From: Tieghemiomyces parasiticus
Taxonomy: Eukaryota > Kickxellomycota > Dimargaritomycetes > Dimargaritales > Dimargaritaceae
NCBI GenBank assembly: GCA_027575765.1
Contig: JANBPT010000475.1
Coordinates: 1-34,340, forward strand
Reading direction: 5' to 3'
Length of the DNA stretch: 34,340 bases
Position 1 is the first letter of the stretch. Every line of letters starts with the position of its first letter. Below are positions 21,141 to 30,548 of this stretch, in pieces. The notes under the pieces were generated by a model. It did not search any database. It was not told the origin of the DNA and was given only the letters and a program-made list of their open reading frames with translations. The position numbers and the translations under genes were made by a program.

Positions 21141-21979
21141 TGTCGTTAGTCAACCGATGGATCACGGTTGCAAGTGGTTATCAAGGAAATTGGGAATGAA
21201 TACCCTCAAGATACAATAAACTAAGTATAGGATTGGTTTGACGGATGGTGAGCAATTGAAACGAGTTTTCCCAGGGTAGTAAACATCCGCTGGTCAGGTA
21301 GTCACAAGACAAGTTATGGATATGGTTAAATGAACAGTTAAGAATATAGGTGAAACAGTTGCAATGTTACAGGCGGTGTAGAGGGGCATTGTCCTCCATG
21401 GTTGGGTAAGTATGAAACCATTCCGTTTCTCAGACTCTGATACAAACCGCTTTGTTAGTGCCCACGGCACTACATATGCACCACACCAGACAATTGCGCT
21501 CACCCGCTCACCGGTACCATATTTTTCCGTTTCGGGCTTCAAGATACCGAACTTACCATCACCAACGTCTGTAATTGAGCCCATCACTCAACCTATTTTT
21601 TTAGAACATAGAAACATGCTTTTTCAAAACTAACTGTTTACAAAGACCATGCCCCTTCTTTGACATGGCCTGAGTGAAAAGGGACTATTTGGATAAAATG
21701 GGAGCAAGCGAATTCATTTTACCACAAGGGAAAAGGCCAGGCAACCGGTCAAGGACTAGACCGTACGCATTTGATGGACTCTTCGTAACCACTACAGGCT
21801 CAGATTCAGTCGGGGAATCAAACCGTCGGTCCCTGGATTCCTTTTAGGCCCCAACTGTTAACTACAGTCGCGCACCAATACCATCCCGCCCCCCTCCTTA
21901 CTCATAGTCCGCCGACGAGCTCCTTGTCGACCAATTTCGGACCAGCCTGTAGGTTGGTTTATTACCCAATAATGCTGTA
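21141..21979. other. Intergenic, nothing recognised
   Basis: It lies between two minus-strand genes and contains the 3' flank of the FAM192A-like gene. A 97-codon minus-strand frame (21294-21587) has no motif or promoter. Confidence 0.35.
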
Positions 21980-23237
21980 CTACACTGAGCCACTCGAGCC
22001 AGTTTCGTCCGAGTCGGAGTCGGAATCACAGTACCCGCCCAGAAGCGCGTGTAGATCATGGTCGGCCGCTATCGACGGTGACGTCCCCGTAGGTCCTATC
22101 TCGTTGACGCTGGGCTTCAGCGGCGTGCTGGCTTCTGAGCCATGCGCTAGCTGGGGAGAAACTGTTGCAGAGACCTCGGTAGGGGCTGGAGAAGCGCTCA
22201 CGGAAGCGTCGGGTTCGGAGAGACTCGGCCTTTAGGCCAACCGCACGGCACCTTGGAGCAGGTCGATCGGTCGTGACCGCTTGACCGTCGGTTTGGTAAT
22301 GGAATAGGCTAGGACCGGCGTCTCGACAAACTTTTTGGGTACATCATCTGCCGTTGGGGCGAGCGTCGGTATAGCGATAGCACTTTGACCGACTTCGCGG
22401 ACCTCTCTGGGTCGTAACGATAATCACAATGAGGAGTAATGAGCGGTCAGCCCCAATGGCAAGCGTTCTCTAGTTTGGCACCATCACCCCCTCCCTGGGA
22501 GGGGGACTCATCTGAGGCCTAGACTGCGATGGTAATGACTCAATATTACCAAGGAACTTACCTACGAAACTGGGCCAGGGCCTCCCATTCCTGACGCATT
22601 TTCTCACCCTCTTCGGTGTCCTCCTGTTCGTCAAGCTTTTTAAGAAAGCCCAGCTCATCGTCTTTAAGCTTAGGTACCAAATTACCTGGGAACGAGAATA
22701 AAGGGTGGTTTTCAGAATTAAGTGAGTGGGTTAGCGCCGCCTCGCAACAGATAGGTCAATGGGTAACCAGGCGCTTGTAAAGGCTGGGCGAGGGGGGGGG
22801 AGCGGAACTTACTAGGACGTTTAGCCTCTTCGTACTGCTCCTGTTTCAAACGCTTGTTCTCCTGAAGTCGCTCGTACAGCGTACGGGAATCGTATACCTG
22901 TTCCTGCTGGGGCTCTATTCATGGAGGGACATCGTAAAGCGATACAGACGCGAAGGATACTGAGAAGAAGGTCTTGGGCCTGATTTGATGTCGGAAACCG
23001 CATACGCTTAACCGTGTGTGTCTCCGGAATCAGGTTATGTATATTCTGTTTTACGCGACACATCGCCCCGCCAGAGGCAAGATGCAAGGCCAGCTGGCGT
23101 TGGGGCATCCAGAGCTCGGAGGGGAACCTACCGGCATCACCCGCATGGGCCTTTTCCCAGGCTTTGCTACACTGGGCACGCTGCTCTTCCAGTTCTGCCT
23201 CGGACACAAAGGAACGGGTGAATTTGTACCCGTCCAT
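21980..23237 (-). pseudogene. FAM192A: FAM192A/Fyv6 homologue, four exons, with one in-frame TAA
   Basis: The family comprises human FAM192A/PSME3IP1 (NIP30), a nuclear partner of the PA28-gamma proteasome activator, and yeast Fyv6, a second-step splicing factor. Exons I infer on the minus strand: 23237-23132, 22914-22813, 22685-22562 and 22406-21980, with GT-AG introns and consistent phase. Exon 1 has the signature FVSEAELEEQ...AWEKAHA, exon 2 VYDSRTLYERLQENK, exon 3 DDELGFLKKLDEQE, and exon 4 VKRSRPIDLLQGAV followed by an acidic tail (GGYCDSDSDSDE), all in family order. The full frame would be about 251 residues, matching the human length (~254). A TAA at 22232-22234 (codon 169) interrupts it, 83 codons before the natural TAG. 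It could be a nonsense mutation, a sequencing error or readthrough. Everything else looks intact, so 'pseudogene' is provisional. Confidence 0.82.
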
Positions 23238-23470
23238 GTTTGGGAAGGTAGGAAAGTAGGCTAGAAGACAATGGCAGAGTGCTATGTAAGCGATGAGGCA
23301 TTGAGGAAAGACATGCCAATCACCTCGGCAGAACGGGTTACAAATTGTGTCCATTCAAAATCACGGAGTTGGTGGGCCCGCCATTACCGACAGGCTGGAC
23401 TTGGGTATCCTGCAACCCACTTGTTTGTGATATAGTGTGGGAGGTGGGTCAGAACATGCCGTAGCTTACC

Positions 23471-23485
23471 ATATATATATATATA
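23471..23485. repeat. (AT)n microsatellite
   Basis: About 15 nt of alternating A and T in the gap between the FAM192A-like and TXNL1-like genes. Confidence 0.9.
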
Positions 23486-23704
23486 GTTTATACACAGTGG
23501 GGTTACACGGCGTTATCTTGATGGTTGGTTAGATTGTCGGATGTGTTAATTACTCCCTTTACCGAACACCTCGATGAGCCGTAGAGCGACAAGGAAGGTA
23601 GCATGCGAGTCTCGTGGCGGTTCTGGCCCAAAATCACATCGACAGCCTAAATCCCCTGACGCTCCATCCTAAGTCACTCTCAGACCCAGTTGGCGTACTG
23701 CCCG

Positions 23705-25048
23705 TTACTCCTCCCCGCCCTGACGGATATTGGGCACCATAGCACCGTCAATAGGCGTACCGATGGGGATGATCCGCTGGACCCGGGTGATATCTTCGCC
23801 GCCCAAGTTGTCCTCGACGAACACGGTGATACTTGACACGTTCTGAAAACGTACGAAGCGCAGGCTGGTGGTGGCCAACTCCGCGTAGTCGGCCTCGGTG
23901 AGTTCCAGCACCTGGGTGGGCTGCACACTCTCCGTCTCGTCAAAGCCCATATTGGGCCGATTGGCGTAAATCTTGACCGTCTTGGGCGCGTGCGACACGG
24001 GGCCTTCAAACTTGAGCGAGTGCAATTTGACCGCCTGGTTGAACGGGAGGTAGATGAATAATTGCTTGACCACATCGCTCTCCAAATAGGAATTGCCCGG
24101 GATAAAGAGGTTGGCCAGAGGTTGGTCGTTGTTCTGGTTGAGTGCTCCCGCCTGGGTGCTCATGACCATCGAGGACAGGTCAGACTGGCGACGGTTGGAC
24201 CATTGAAGTGTCGTCGTTAATGAAGGGTGGTTTTGGTGAGACAATGTGTCCCTTGCATGGCTCTTATTGCCATTTCTGCCGGATGTAGTTCGCAAAGGGG
24301 AGGGTAAGAAGGAACCAACCAAGCCTTACAAGGTTAGCTACTTACATGGCCCGGGATGCCGTAGGCCGACGGGCGGCTCGGTTTGGTAGTACTGGACCCG
24401 ACGGTTTCCGGGCCGGCGGTGAGGGCCTCGAGGTTGCTGGGCATCCCAGCATGGCGCTGCAAATTGTCCTGGATACCTTCTAGGTTGGCCCCCACCACAG
24501 TTCCTACCAGCTCGCCGCCCTTTTAGAATTTGAGATTGGGTACGGCCGATACTTGCTGTGCGCTGGCTACCGCTGGGGCCTTCTCGAGCTGGACCTTATA
24601 AAAATCCACTTGAGCATAGGCCTGGCTGGTGCGCTCCAGCAGCGGGCTCAGCACGCGGCAGGGCGGGCAGGCTGTGAATTTGAGTTGATAGGGTCCGTGT
24701 GGGCGTTCCAGGTTAGTGTTGGGCTAGACTAGACCTTGAAAAAAACTGGAGCTGGGGGCCTCAGGTCCGGTACGATGGATCCAGTACTGATACTTACTGG
24801 CAGAGGTGAAGTAGAGCACGACCTGGGAGGATACGATGAGACATGGAGTTATGGGCGGATGTAGTTATAGTGGGTATTTGGTCCATTGATGAAGGGTGGG
24901 CTGGTAGGGTATATGGGCCCGGAATTTCGCCGGCCAGTCGCCTACGGTAGGACCAATGCCCTGTTGTTGCCATTTTTTTACTCACCAGTTTATTGGCGGA
25001 GTCGGCAACCGCCGTGTCGAACTGTTGCACTGTGGTAAGATCCTGCAT
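23705..25048 (-). pseudogene. TXNL1: TXNL1 homologue (thioredoxin plus PITH domain), four exons, with one in-frame TAA
   Basis: TXNL1 is a cytosolic thioredoxin fused to a PITH domain that docks on the 26S proteasome. Exons I infer on the minus strand: 25048-24986, 24822-24798 (only 25 nt), 24671-24346 and 24184-23705, with GT-AG introns (163, 126 and 161 nt) and intact phase. The total is about 297 codons (human 289). The thioredoxin domain has strand VVLYFTSAT, active site CPPC (split near the exon 2/3 junction; the usual motif is CGPC) and the cis-Pro loop SAVPNLKF. The PITH domain spans exon 4, with LESDVVKQLFIYLPFNQAVK, SLRFVRFQNVSSITVFVEDN and a GGEE end. A TAA at 24523-24525 (about codon 79, right after NLKF) interrupts the frame inside the thioredoxin fold. 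Both sides are well conserved, so the break is recent, an error, or read through. Confidence 0.85.
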
Positions 25049-26248
25049 GTCGACAATGCGCCGTGGTAGAGGTGTGAGCTAGAAAAGCAGATGGGAATAG
25101 ATGTGAGAGGGTTAAAAATGGTGTACACAGGGAAGTGGCTGATGCTGTCGGAGTCAGATTGGACAATAGTAAGTATTGAAGTTAGAGCAAATCTAAAAGA
25201 TAGCTATGGTGGCTCAGGTCGGTGTGCGGGCCAAACGGTTGGGCAGAAGAAACAGTCTTTTGCTCCTCAACAACCTTACCCAGCCTGTCTAAGAAACTGT
25301 CGTCCCTAAGTGGTCATAGCAAGTCAGCAGACAGGTGGTATATATTGTCGAGGTTGGCCGCAGCTAGTCCTTGTAACAGCCCTTCCATCATTCAAGACAT
25401 AGGCTTTGGACTCGTGCTGTCGTCCAGCTGCGTCAAAGCAGCAAAGTTCCACGTTAATGCATTGCTTCTCTACAATTGGCAATGCAGTTTTATCATGAAG
25501 ACATATCTGACCGACCTCAGCAGAAGCACAGGCGCGTATAGCATTAAGGCTTTATATAAGATTGCTACTTAATTGTCAAGCAAGTGGCTAATTTTGTTCA
25601 AGTGATGGGCCTGAAGCCGGTACCTCTCAAACTTTGGTTAAATTATCCTACCTGTAACGTAGGTACCAAGGTAATGTAATCGCTGAATACAGTTGCTTGG
25701 TACATGGCAACCGTGCTTCATTGACAAATCATCTAGTTTACTGCTGTACCAAGCACAGTCAAGCATGAAACCCCCCCCCCACAATAAAAGCTGGGTCCTT
25801 AGGAATGTAGAGTAGAGGCTGGGAAACCGTAATTACAACAAGGTGTAAGAGACTGACAACTATTAAAGGGGAGCTGTCGTTGGCCTACAAGGCCCACTCA
25901 GTGGGGCATAGTACCAATAAAACTTGTATTCTAACAGAGAAAAAAAGGTAAACTAGGCAATATAAACGGTTAAGATTGCATTACGTGGCTAAATGAATGG
26001 TACAGTTGTTGGACCGTGCGTTAAGCACTTGGGCCCTGAGGGAGAACCTGCCTGCATAAATGATCTGCATATTCTCAGGGTCGCAACCTCCTAAAGAAAC
26101 AAACATTGAGGACCGCATTCTGAGCTCCCTAACCAGGGTTCCAACCCATTCTCTTCCGAATGCAATAGTTCAGACCTCCCATGCATCTTTAAGTGTCTAA
26201 ACCAGAGTCAATATCACAATATACAATAAACATGTGAAATTTCTGATC
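25049..26248. other. Intergenic stretch between TXNL1-like gene and LTR region
   Basis: No confident gene. It contains a stem pair TGCTTGGTACA / TGTACCAAGCA near 25699-25758 and a C-homopolymer near 25771-25780. The last ~300 bp are AT-rich and resemble decayed LTR sequence in composition. Confidence 0.4.
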
Positions 26249-26662
26249 TGTGATGTTAGGCCCTAGGTGGCAGTCTTTGGTTGGGCCGTACGCAACAATG
26301 GTCTGGGCCCAATGGCAAATCAGGGGGAAAAAGGCAACAGGCGGGATTGTTTACTTTAACGTCAAAGTGTAAATAGTATGGGATTGTTGTGGAGTGTATA
26401 TCAATACGGAAAATAAAAGAAAATAAAGTTTACCAGATGAATTAAAAATTAGAAAGTAGCTGGTGAGCCCTTGCCTAACTGCACAGGGTTGCTTTTATAC
26501 TTGTGTGCAAGGAAGGATCTACATCCTCCTGCATAAGGTGTGTAATCTTAAAACCTTGATTACTAGTTTTCCCCACAAGAGGATTGGCTAGTGTTTACGC
26601 TTCCCCAATGTTGACGTGCCTGTCAGATGCCTTCAAGAGGCAAAGTGGGTGTTGGCACCACA
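26249..26662 (-). mobile_element. LTR, older copy (414 bp), Ty3/gypsy family of the 27.1-30.5 kb element
   Basis: It aligns over its full length with the 3' LTR at 27148-27539. Its ends read TGTGATGTT (TGTGGTGCT in the better copy) and GGCACCACA. No polypurine tract abuts it, so it is probably a solo LTR or the relic of an earlier insertion. I found no target duplication. The TATA-hairpin segment is recognisable but eroded. Confidence 0.82.
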
Positions 26663-27147
26663 ATTTTGTAAAGCAGACCGGTATCTGGAAGCTGGTCCCG
26701 CTTTCAAAAGAACCTCTGGGTCGAAGTGGAGAGTTCAGGAAGATACAGTCGGACCAGGGCTGTCAGAACCTGTAACGCAAAGTTTGGTAGGTTAACTATT
26801 GACAGAGAAAACCTCCAAATAAAATCTAGAAACATTACCAACAAGCAAGCTTAAGAGAATATTGGTACTAGACTTTACTAACAAAATAGTGCCAACGGAT
26901 GGCACTATGGGACAGATATCAAGAATAAGCTGCCGGGCCCTGTGTTGCATACTTGGGCCCAGCTTTTATACTATGACTATAATAAATGATTAACACTAAT
27001 TGGTGGAGGGCCTGGCTGGCCCCCCGTCTCTTCCGGGCCTCTCCCAGAGGTTGCCCAGTCTCTTTTCTTTTGTTATTTTCAATGGTTGTATAGGTGCGGC
27101 CTATTCCAGCTCCTCAAAGGGATAAGCCGTGCTTGACTTCACAAAAA
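26663..27147 (-). mobile_element. Probable LTR fragment of a third family
   Basis: No gene. On the minus strand TATAAAAGC (26962-26970) is followed at once by a strong GC stem, GGGCCC 26955-26960 with GGGCCC 26935-26940. This repeats the TATA-plus-hairpin arrangement of the LTR at 27148-27539, although the primary sequence differs. A second small hairpin (GTGCCA...TGGCAC) lies at 26889-26905. I could not define the LTR ends. Confidence 0.45.
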
Positions 27148-27539
27148 TGTGGTGCTAGGCCCTGGGCAAGGTTGTTTGGTTAGGCCATATGCAACAATGG
27201 TCTAGGCCTAATGGCAGGAGGGATGGTGTTGTTTACAATAACAAGTAGAAGTAAATAGTATGGGATCACGTTTGTTGACAATAGGAACAATAAAGGTTTA
27301 ATAAAACAATTTAAAATAATAAGATAGGGAAAAATTAGCTGGCAAGCCCTTGCCTAACTGCATGGGCTTGCTTTTATACTGGTGGTGGGAAAAGGATCTA
27401 CATCCCCCTGCATAAGGTGTGTAACCTTAAACCTTAATCCTAGCCTTCCCCACCATGGGCTTGGCTATTGTTTTTGTGTTCCCAATGTTGATGTGCCCGT
27501 CAGATACCTTCAAGAGGCAAACCGGGTGTCAGCACCACA
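27148..27539 (-). mobile_element. 3' LTR (392 bp) of the proximal Ty3/gypsy element
   Basis: The ends are perfect inverted repeats, TGTGGTGCT and AGCACCACA. It directly follows a polypurine tract and an integrase C-terminus, so it is the 3' LTR of a minus-strand element. Promoter-like TATAAAAG (27371-27378, minus) abuts an 8-bp perfect stem: GCAAGCCC 27342-27349 with GGGCTTGC 27364-27371. Confidence 0.9.
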
Positions 27540-27552
27540 CTCTCCCCCCTCA
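27540..27552 (-). promoter_or_regulatory. Polypurine tract (plus-strand primer) of the proximal element
   Basis: Minus-strand TGAGGGGGGAGAG lies immediately before the 3' LTR, the standard place for the primer of second-strand DNA synthesis. Confidence 0.8.
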
Positions 27553-27890
27553 GGGCACGTTGGTAGCTTGCCGGTAGACACCAGCTGTGTGTTGTGTTTG
27601 GCATTAGTTGACAATGCTTCAGGCATTGAATGTGTACCGGCCTTGTGGTTAATCTTTGGCATAGGGTCCTCAGCGTATAGGTGTTCCATTTGAGTACCAT
27701 AGCCACTCGGAATGGTCCATACCACTTGGGTTCTAAGGAATTTCCCATTTCATTTCTTACCAGGACGGTGTCTCCCTCTTTGTATTGGCGGACATGTCCC
27801 ACCCCTTGTTGGTTTTTTTGGTTCCACTGGAGGTGGGCGCTATGTTTGGCTTTTTGCAGTTGTTGCATGGCGGCTAGACGGGGGGTGGCG
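27553..27890 (-). pseudogene. Integrase C-terminus of the proximal Ty3/gypsy element (fragment)
   Basis: This minus-strand fragment carries the GPY/F-type C-terminal module of Ty3/gypsy integrases: QYKEGDTVLVRNEMGN followed by KWYGPFRVAMVL. The frame stays open through the polypurine tract into the LTR, so the integrase tail ends within or near the LTR. The catalytic core and zinc-binding region are missing; the sequence upstream is cut at the insertion 27895-28460. No chromodomain is visible. Only about 120 residues of an integrase that usually has 400 or more remain. Confidence 0.85.
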
Positions 27891-27894
27891 TCAG

Positions 27895-28460
27895 TGTGGT
27901 GAATTCACCACATTTTCCTCTCCTCCTCTCTTTCCCTTTCCCTTTCCCTTTCTCTTTCTCTTTCTCTTTCCCTTTCCCTTTCCCATTCCCATTCTCATTC
28001 TCATTCTCATTCCCTCTCCCTCTCCCTCTCCCTTTCTCATCCATCCTGATACCTTATTGGTTCTTGAATGGTTACCCAGACCTATCTATTGTTCTCTGAG
28101 GTTCCTTTGAGTCTTGGCATGACTCATCTCCTTTTTTCCCATCTTCTTCAAGCAGGTGCAAAGATGAAAGGATTTGAAATGGCCATCACTATTGGCTACA
28201 TGCCATTAGTAAGCAATTTCCAGATTGTTCTCCTCCTTTTTTCTCCCATTTCTCTCCCTTGGATTTTGTCCTCACAAAAATCCTCAACAACCAAATCCTC
28301 CCTCCTTTCTCTACCATCTTCATCCTTTCCTTTTTTCATATATATATCCCCCCTTCCTTCCCTCATTTTTACCATCATCAACTTCACTTTCCTTCACTTT
28401 CTTCTTTACCTTCTCAAGAATTAAGTTCCCCATCAAAGAACTTGTTGCTTGATCATTACA
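27895..28460 (+). mobile_element. LTR-like insertion, copy A (566 bp)
   Basis: It begins TGTGGTGAATTCACCACA, a perfect 18-bp palindrome, and ends GATCATTACA. It matches the reverse complement of 29503-30113 almost base for base, apart from a shorter CCCTTT-type tract near 27920-28037. Flanks are GTCAG on the left and GTAGC on the right, so there is no target duplication. It sits where the proximal element lost its RT-RNase H-integrase core. It has no plausible protein; a purine-rich frame of ~62 codons kept in both copies is likely noncoding. Confidence 0.85.
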
Positions 28461-28905
28461 GTAGCTCACCTGTTGGGTGTCTCGGAGGGCTTGTTTACAC
28501 TGCTGCACCAACATGGTTTGGATGGCAGGGACAGCATTGGTGGATCCAAATCCCTGGGTACCTCGGGTGGACTTTTGGGAGATTTGGGTTTTTTCCCACG
28601 CCATGGGAGGGATGGTGTGGTATACTGCCTGTACAAGGTAGTCCCCCTCCCGGATGTGGATGTCCTGGTTGCTGCCGTTGGTCACAATGGCTTGGATCTT
28701 GCCTTGGTACCTGCTATTGATAACCCCGCCCCCCAAGAGGAGTCCCTTCAGGGCCCAGCTTGATTGGAGGTGGAGCTGGAGATATGCCTCCGGGGGGGTT
28801 TGGTTTGGATCCCTAGGGGAACCTTGGCAGTCTTCCCCGGGTACACAGTTTGGCTCTGGGTTGCGGCTAGGTCCGTGCCCACGTCACTTGTGTGGGCCTG
28901 GCGGT
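28461..28905 (-). pseudogene. dUTPase-like domain of the proximal element (broken)
   Basis: dUTPases hydrolyse dUTP and keep uracil out of newly made DNA. On the minus strand the motifs appear in order: motif 1 (VGTDLAATQSQTVYPGKTA) near 28870, motif 2 region (LQSSWALKGL), motif 3 (GGGVINSRYQG), motif 4 (REGDYLVQAV) and motif 5 (RGTQGFGSTNA). At least one frame change separates motif 1 from motif 2. The catalytic Asp of motif 3 is Asn here, so the enzyme would be dead even without the frameshift. The domain is cut by the insertion at 28460. Confidence 0.82.
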
Positions 28906-29462
28906 GTGTTTTTGTGTGGGCGGTTGCTTCCTTGTCCCATGGTGGGGGAACTTTTGGGGCGCGTCTCCCCAGTATTGTGACTGTTGTTTACAATAAGGGC
29001 GCAGTGTTTGATTGGTGCAGGGGACGCGTTGTTTATGCGTTGGGTGGTGGCCTTGTGCGGGGTGTCTTTGCGGTTGTCAGGTAGGATTATGGTACCCTGG
29101 TGCCAGTTGATGTTGGGGTTGTGTGCGCGGATCCACGGTTGGCCCACCAGAATGTTGTACTGGGGGTGCTCAAACACATATGCATGTAGTTGGTGGTTGT
29201 TTTCTTGCATGGTTGCCCAGCATTGGATGTACTTGCGTATCCACATGGTGGCATTGTTTGCTACTTTCACCGCCAACGGGGTTTTACAGTTCTGTGGTTT
29301 TAGCCCCAACCTCTGCATGCACCTTCTTGACATAAAGTCATTGGTGGACCCACTATCCAGCAAGCAATGGACAACAGTGTTGTTTATTACCATAGGGAAT
29401 AGTAGGAGCGGGGCAGTGGTAGGTTCCTGAGGGGAGGTTCCCATGGTCATGGCATAAGCCAC
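28884..29462 (-). pseudogene. Retroviral-type aspartic protease region of the proximal element
   Basis: Minus-strand pol N-terminus with an intact protease active-site motif (LLDSGSTNDF) followed, as in gypsy proteases, by LLVGQPWI about 80 residues later. The frame lies -1 relative to gag and overlaps its end, the same arrangement as in the distal element; the shared segment reads PGAV and, further on, TSPQEP. After the protease a Pro/Asn/His-rich spacer leads toward the dUTPase-like domain, but the frame ends at 28884 by a frame change. This protease part looks the best preserved of the element. Confidence 0.85.
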
Positions 29463-29502
29463 ACCACTTACAGCTCCAGGAGGGTTGGCAACGCATTGCG
29501 GG

Positions 29503-30113
29503 TGAAATGATCAAGCAACAAGTTCTTTGATTGGGAACTTTATTCTTGAGAAGGTAAAGAAGAAAGTGAAGGAAAGTGAAGTTGATGATGGTAAAAATGA
29601 GGGAAGGAAGGGGGGATATATATATGAAAAAAGGAAAGGATGAAGATGGTAGAGAAAGGAGGGAGGATTTGGTTGTTGAGGATTTTTGTGAGGACAAAAT
29701 CCAAGGGAGAGAAATGGGAGAAAAAAGGAGAACAATATGGAAATTGCTTACTAATGGCATGTAGCCAATAGTGATGGCCATTTCAAATCCTTTCATCTTT
29801 GCACCTGCTTGAAGAAGATGGGAAAAAAGGAGATGAGTCATGCCAAGACTCATAGGAACCTCAGAGAACAATAAACAGGTCTGGGTAACCATTCAAGACC
29901 CAATAAGGTATCAGGATGGATGAGAAAGGGAGAGGGAGAGGGAGAGGGAATGGGAATAGGAATAGGAATAGGAATAGGAATGGGAATGGGAATGGGAATG
30001 GGAAAGGGAAAGAGAAAGAGAAAGGGAAAGGGAAAGGGAAAGGGAAAGGGAAAGGGAAAGGGAAAGGGAAAGGGAAAGAGAGGAGGAGAGGAAAATGTGG
30101 TGAATTCACCACA
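29503..30113 (-). mobile_element. LTR-like insertion, copy B (611 bp) with 5-bp target duplication
   Basis: On the minus strand it begins TGTGGTGAATTCACCACA and ends TTTCA. It is flanked by GCGGG on both sides (29498-29502 and 30114-30118, plus-strand reading). It is inserted near the 3' end of gag; the target continues as a normal gag terminus, ending in TAA at 29468-29470. TG...CA ends plus a 5-bp duplication are the marks of retroviral-type integration, so this is most likely a solo LTR or a small LTR-only element. It carries a long (GGGAAA)n-type array (29920-30090). Confidence 0.9.
29920..30090. repeat. Hexanucleotide-type (GGGAAA/GGGAAT/GGAGAG)n array in copy B
   Basis: Purine-only 6-bp units occur in blocks: GGGAGA, then GGAATA, GGGAAT and GGGAAA. 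Copy A has the same blocks but fewer units (27920-28037), which explains most of the length difference. All three frames are open on the pyrimidine strand, so the gag frame reads into it as alternating Phe-Pro. Confidence 0.9.
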
Positions 30114-30118
30114 GCGGG

Positions 30119-30536
30119 GACAGCTTGATTCCTGGTTGTTGTACTGTCCTTGCCCGTTTCCCAATTCCTGAAGGTGATTGCGGCGCTGAGGTTTGGTACA
30201 CCAGCGGGACACATGACCCTTTTTGCCACAATTGTAACAGTTCCCTGTGAATGGGTGATGTTGGTGGGGGCATCCTTGCAGTGCATTGACCTCCATAGGA
30301 ATTACGCCCTGGCGGTGGTGTCCGGTCACATGACCACTGTGGGTGCCCATCAACAGGTTCCACATACCCTTGCCGTACATGGCCGCATCAAAGTGTTTGG
30401 CATACATGATGGCCTCACCTAGGGTGGAGAAGTGTTGGGCCGCCACATGGGCCCAAATGTTGGGCTTCAGGCCACAAATGAATTGATCCGTGGCTTCATT
30501 GTCTGTGGTGATTGGGAACCACCACATTAGATCATC
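30119..30536 (-). pseudogene. Gag C-terminal half of the proximal element
   Basis: The minus-strand frame contains part of the capsid-like region (DQFICGLKPNIWAHVAAQHF) and one zinc knuckle of the CX2CX4HX4C type (CYNCGKKGHVSRWC), the nucleic-acid binding motif of Gag. It ends normally once insertion B is discounted (…LPTLLEL, stop at 29468). The N-terminal half and the 5' LTR are missing; the sequence changes abruptly near 30540, at the hairpin that joins it to the distal element. Confidence 0.87.
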
Positions 30537-30548
30537 CCAGGGTAAAGT

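Noticed and set aside
21980..25048. Reassignment of TAA to a sense codon in this genome
   Set aside because: SEC8 has over 1000 codons without an in-frame TAA, and the TXNL1 and 5098-5401 genes end at TAA at sensible places.
27896..28110. Long Phe/Pro-rich protein frames (also 29861-30286 minus)
   Set aside because: They are translations of the CCCTTT-type tandem array, which is open in every frame; the array belongs to the LTR-like insertion.
28196..28387. Purine-rich ~62-codon frame conserved in both insertion copies
   Set aside because: Conservation is explained by recent duplication; composition is Lys/Glu/Gly from a purine-rich strand and no domain is visible.
28984..29430. Plus-strand frame opposite the protease region
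   Set aside because: Antisense shadow of the retroelement protease; no domain of its own.
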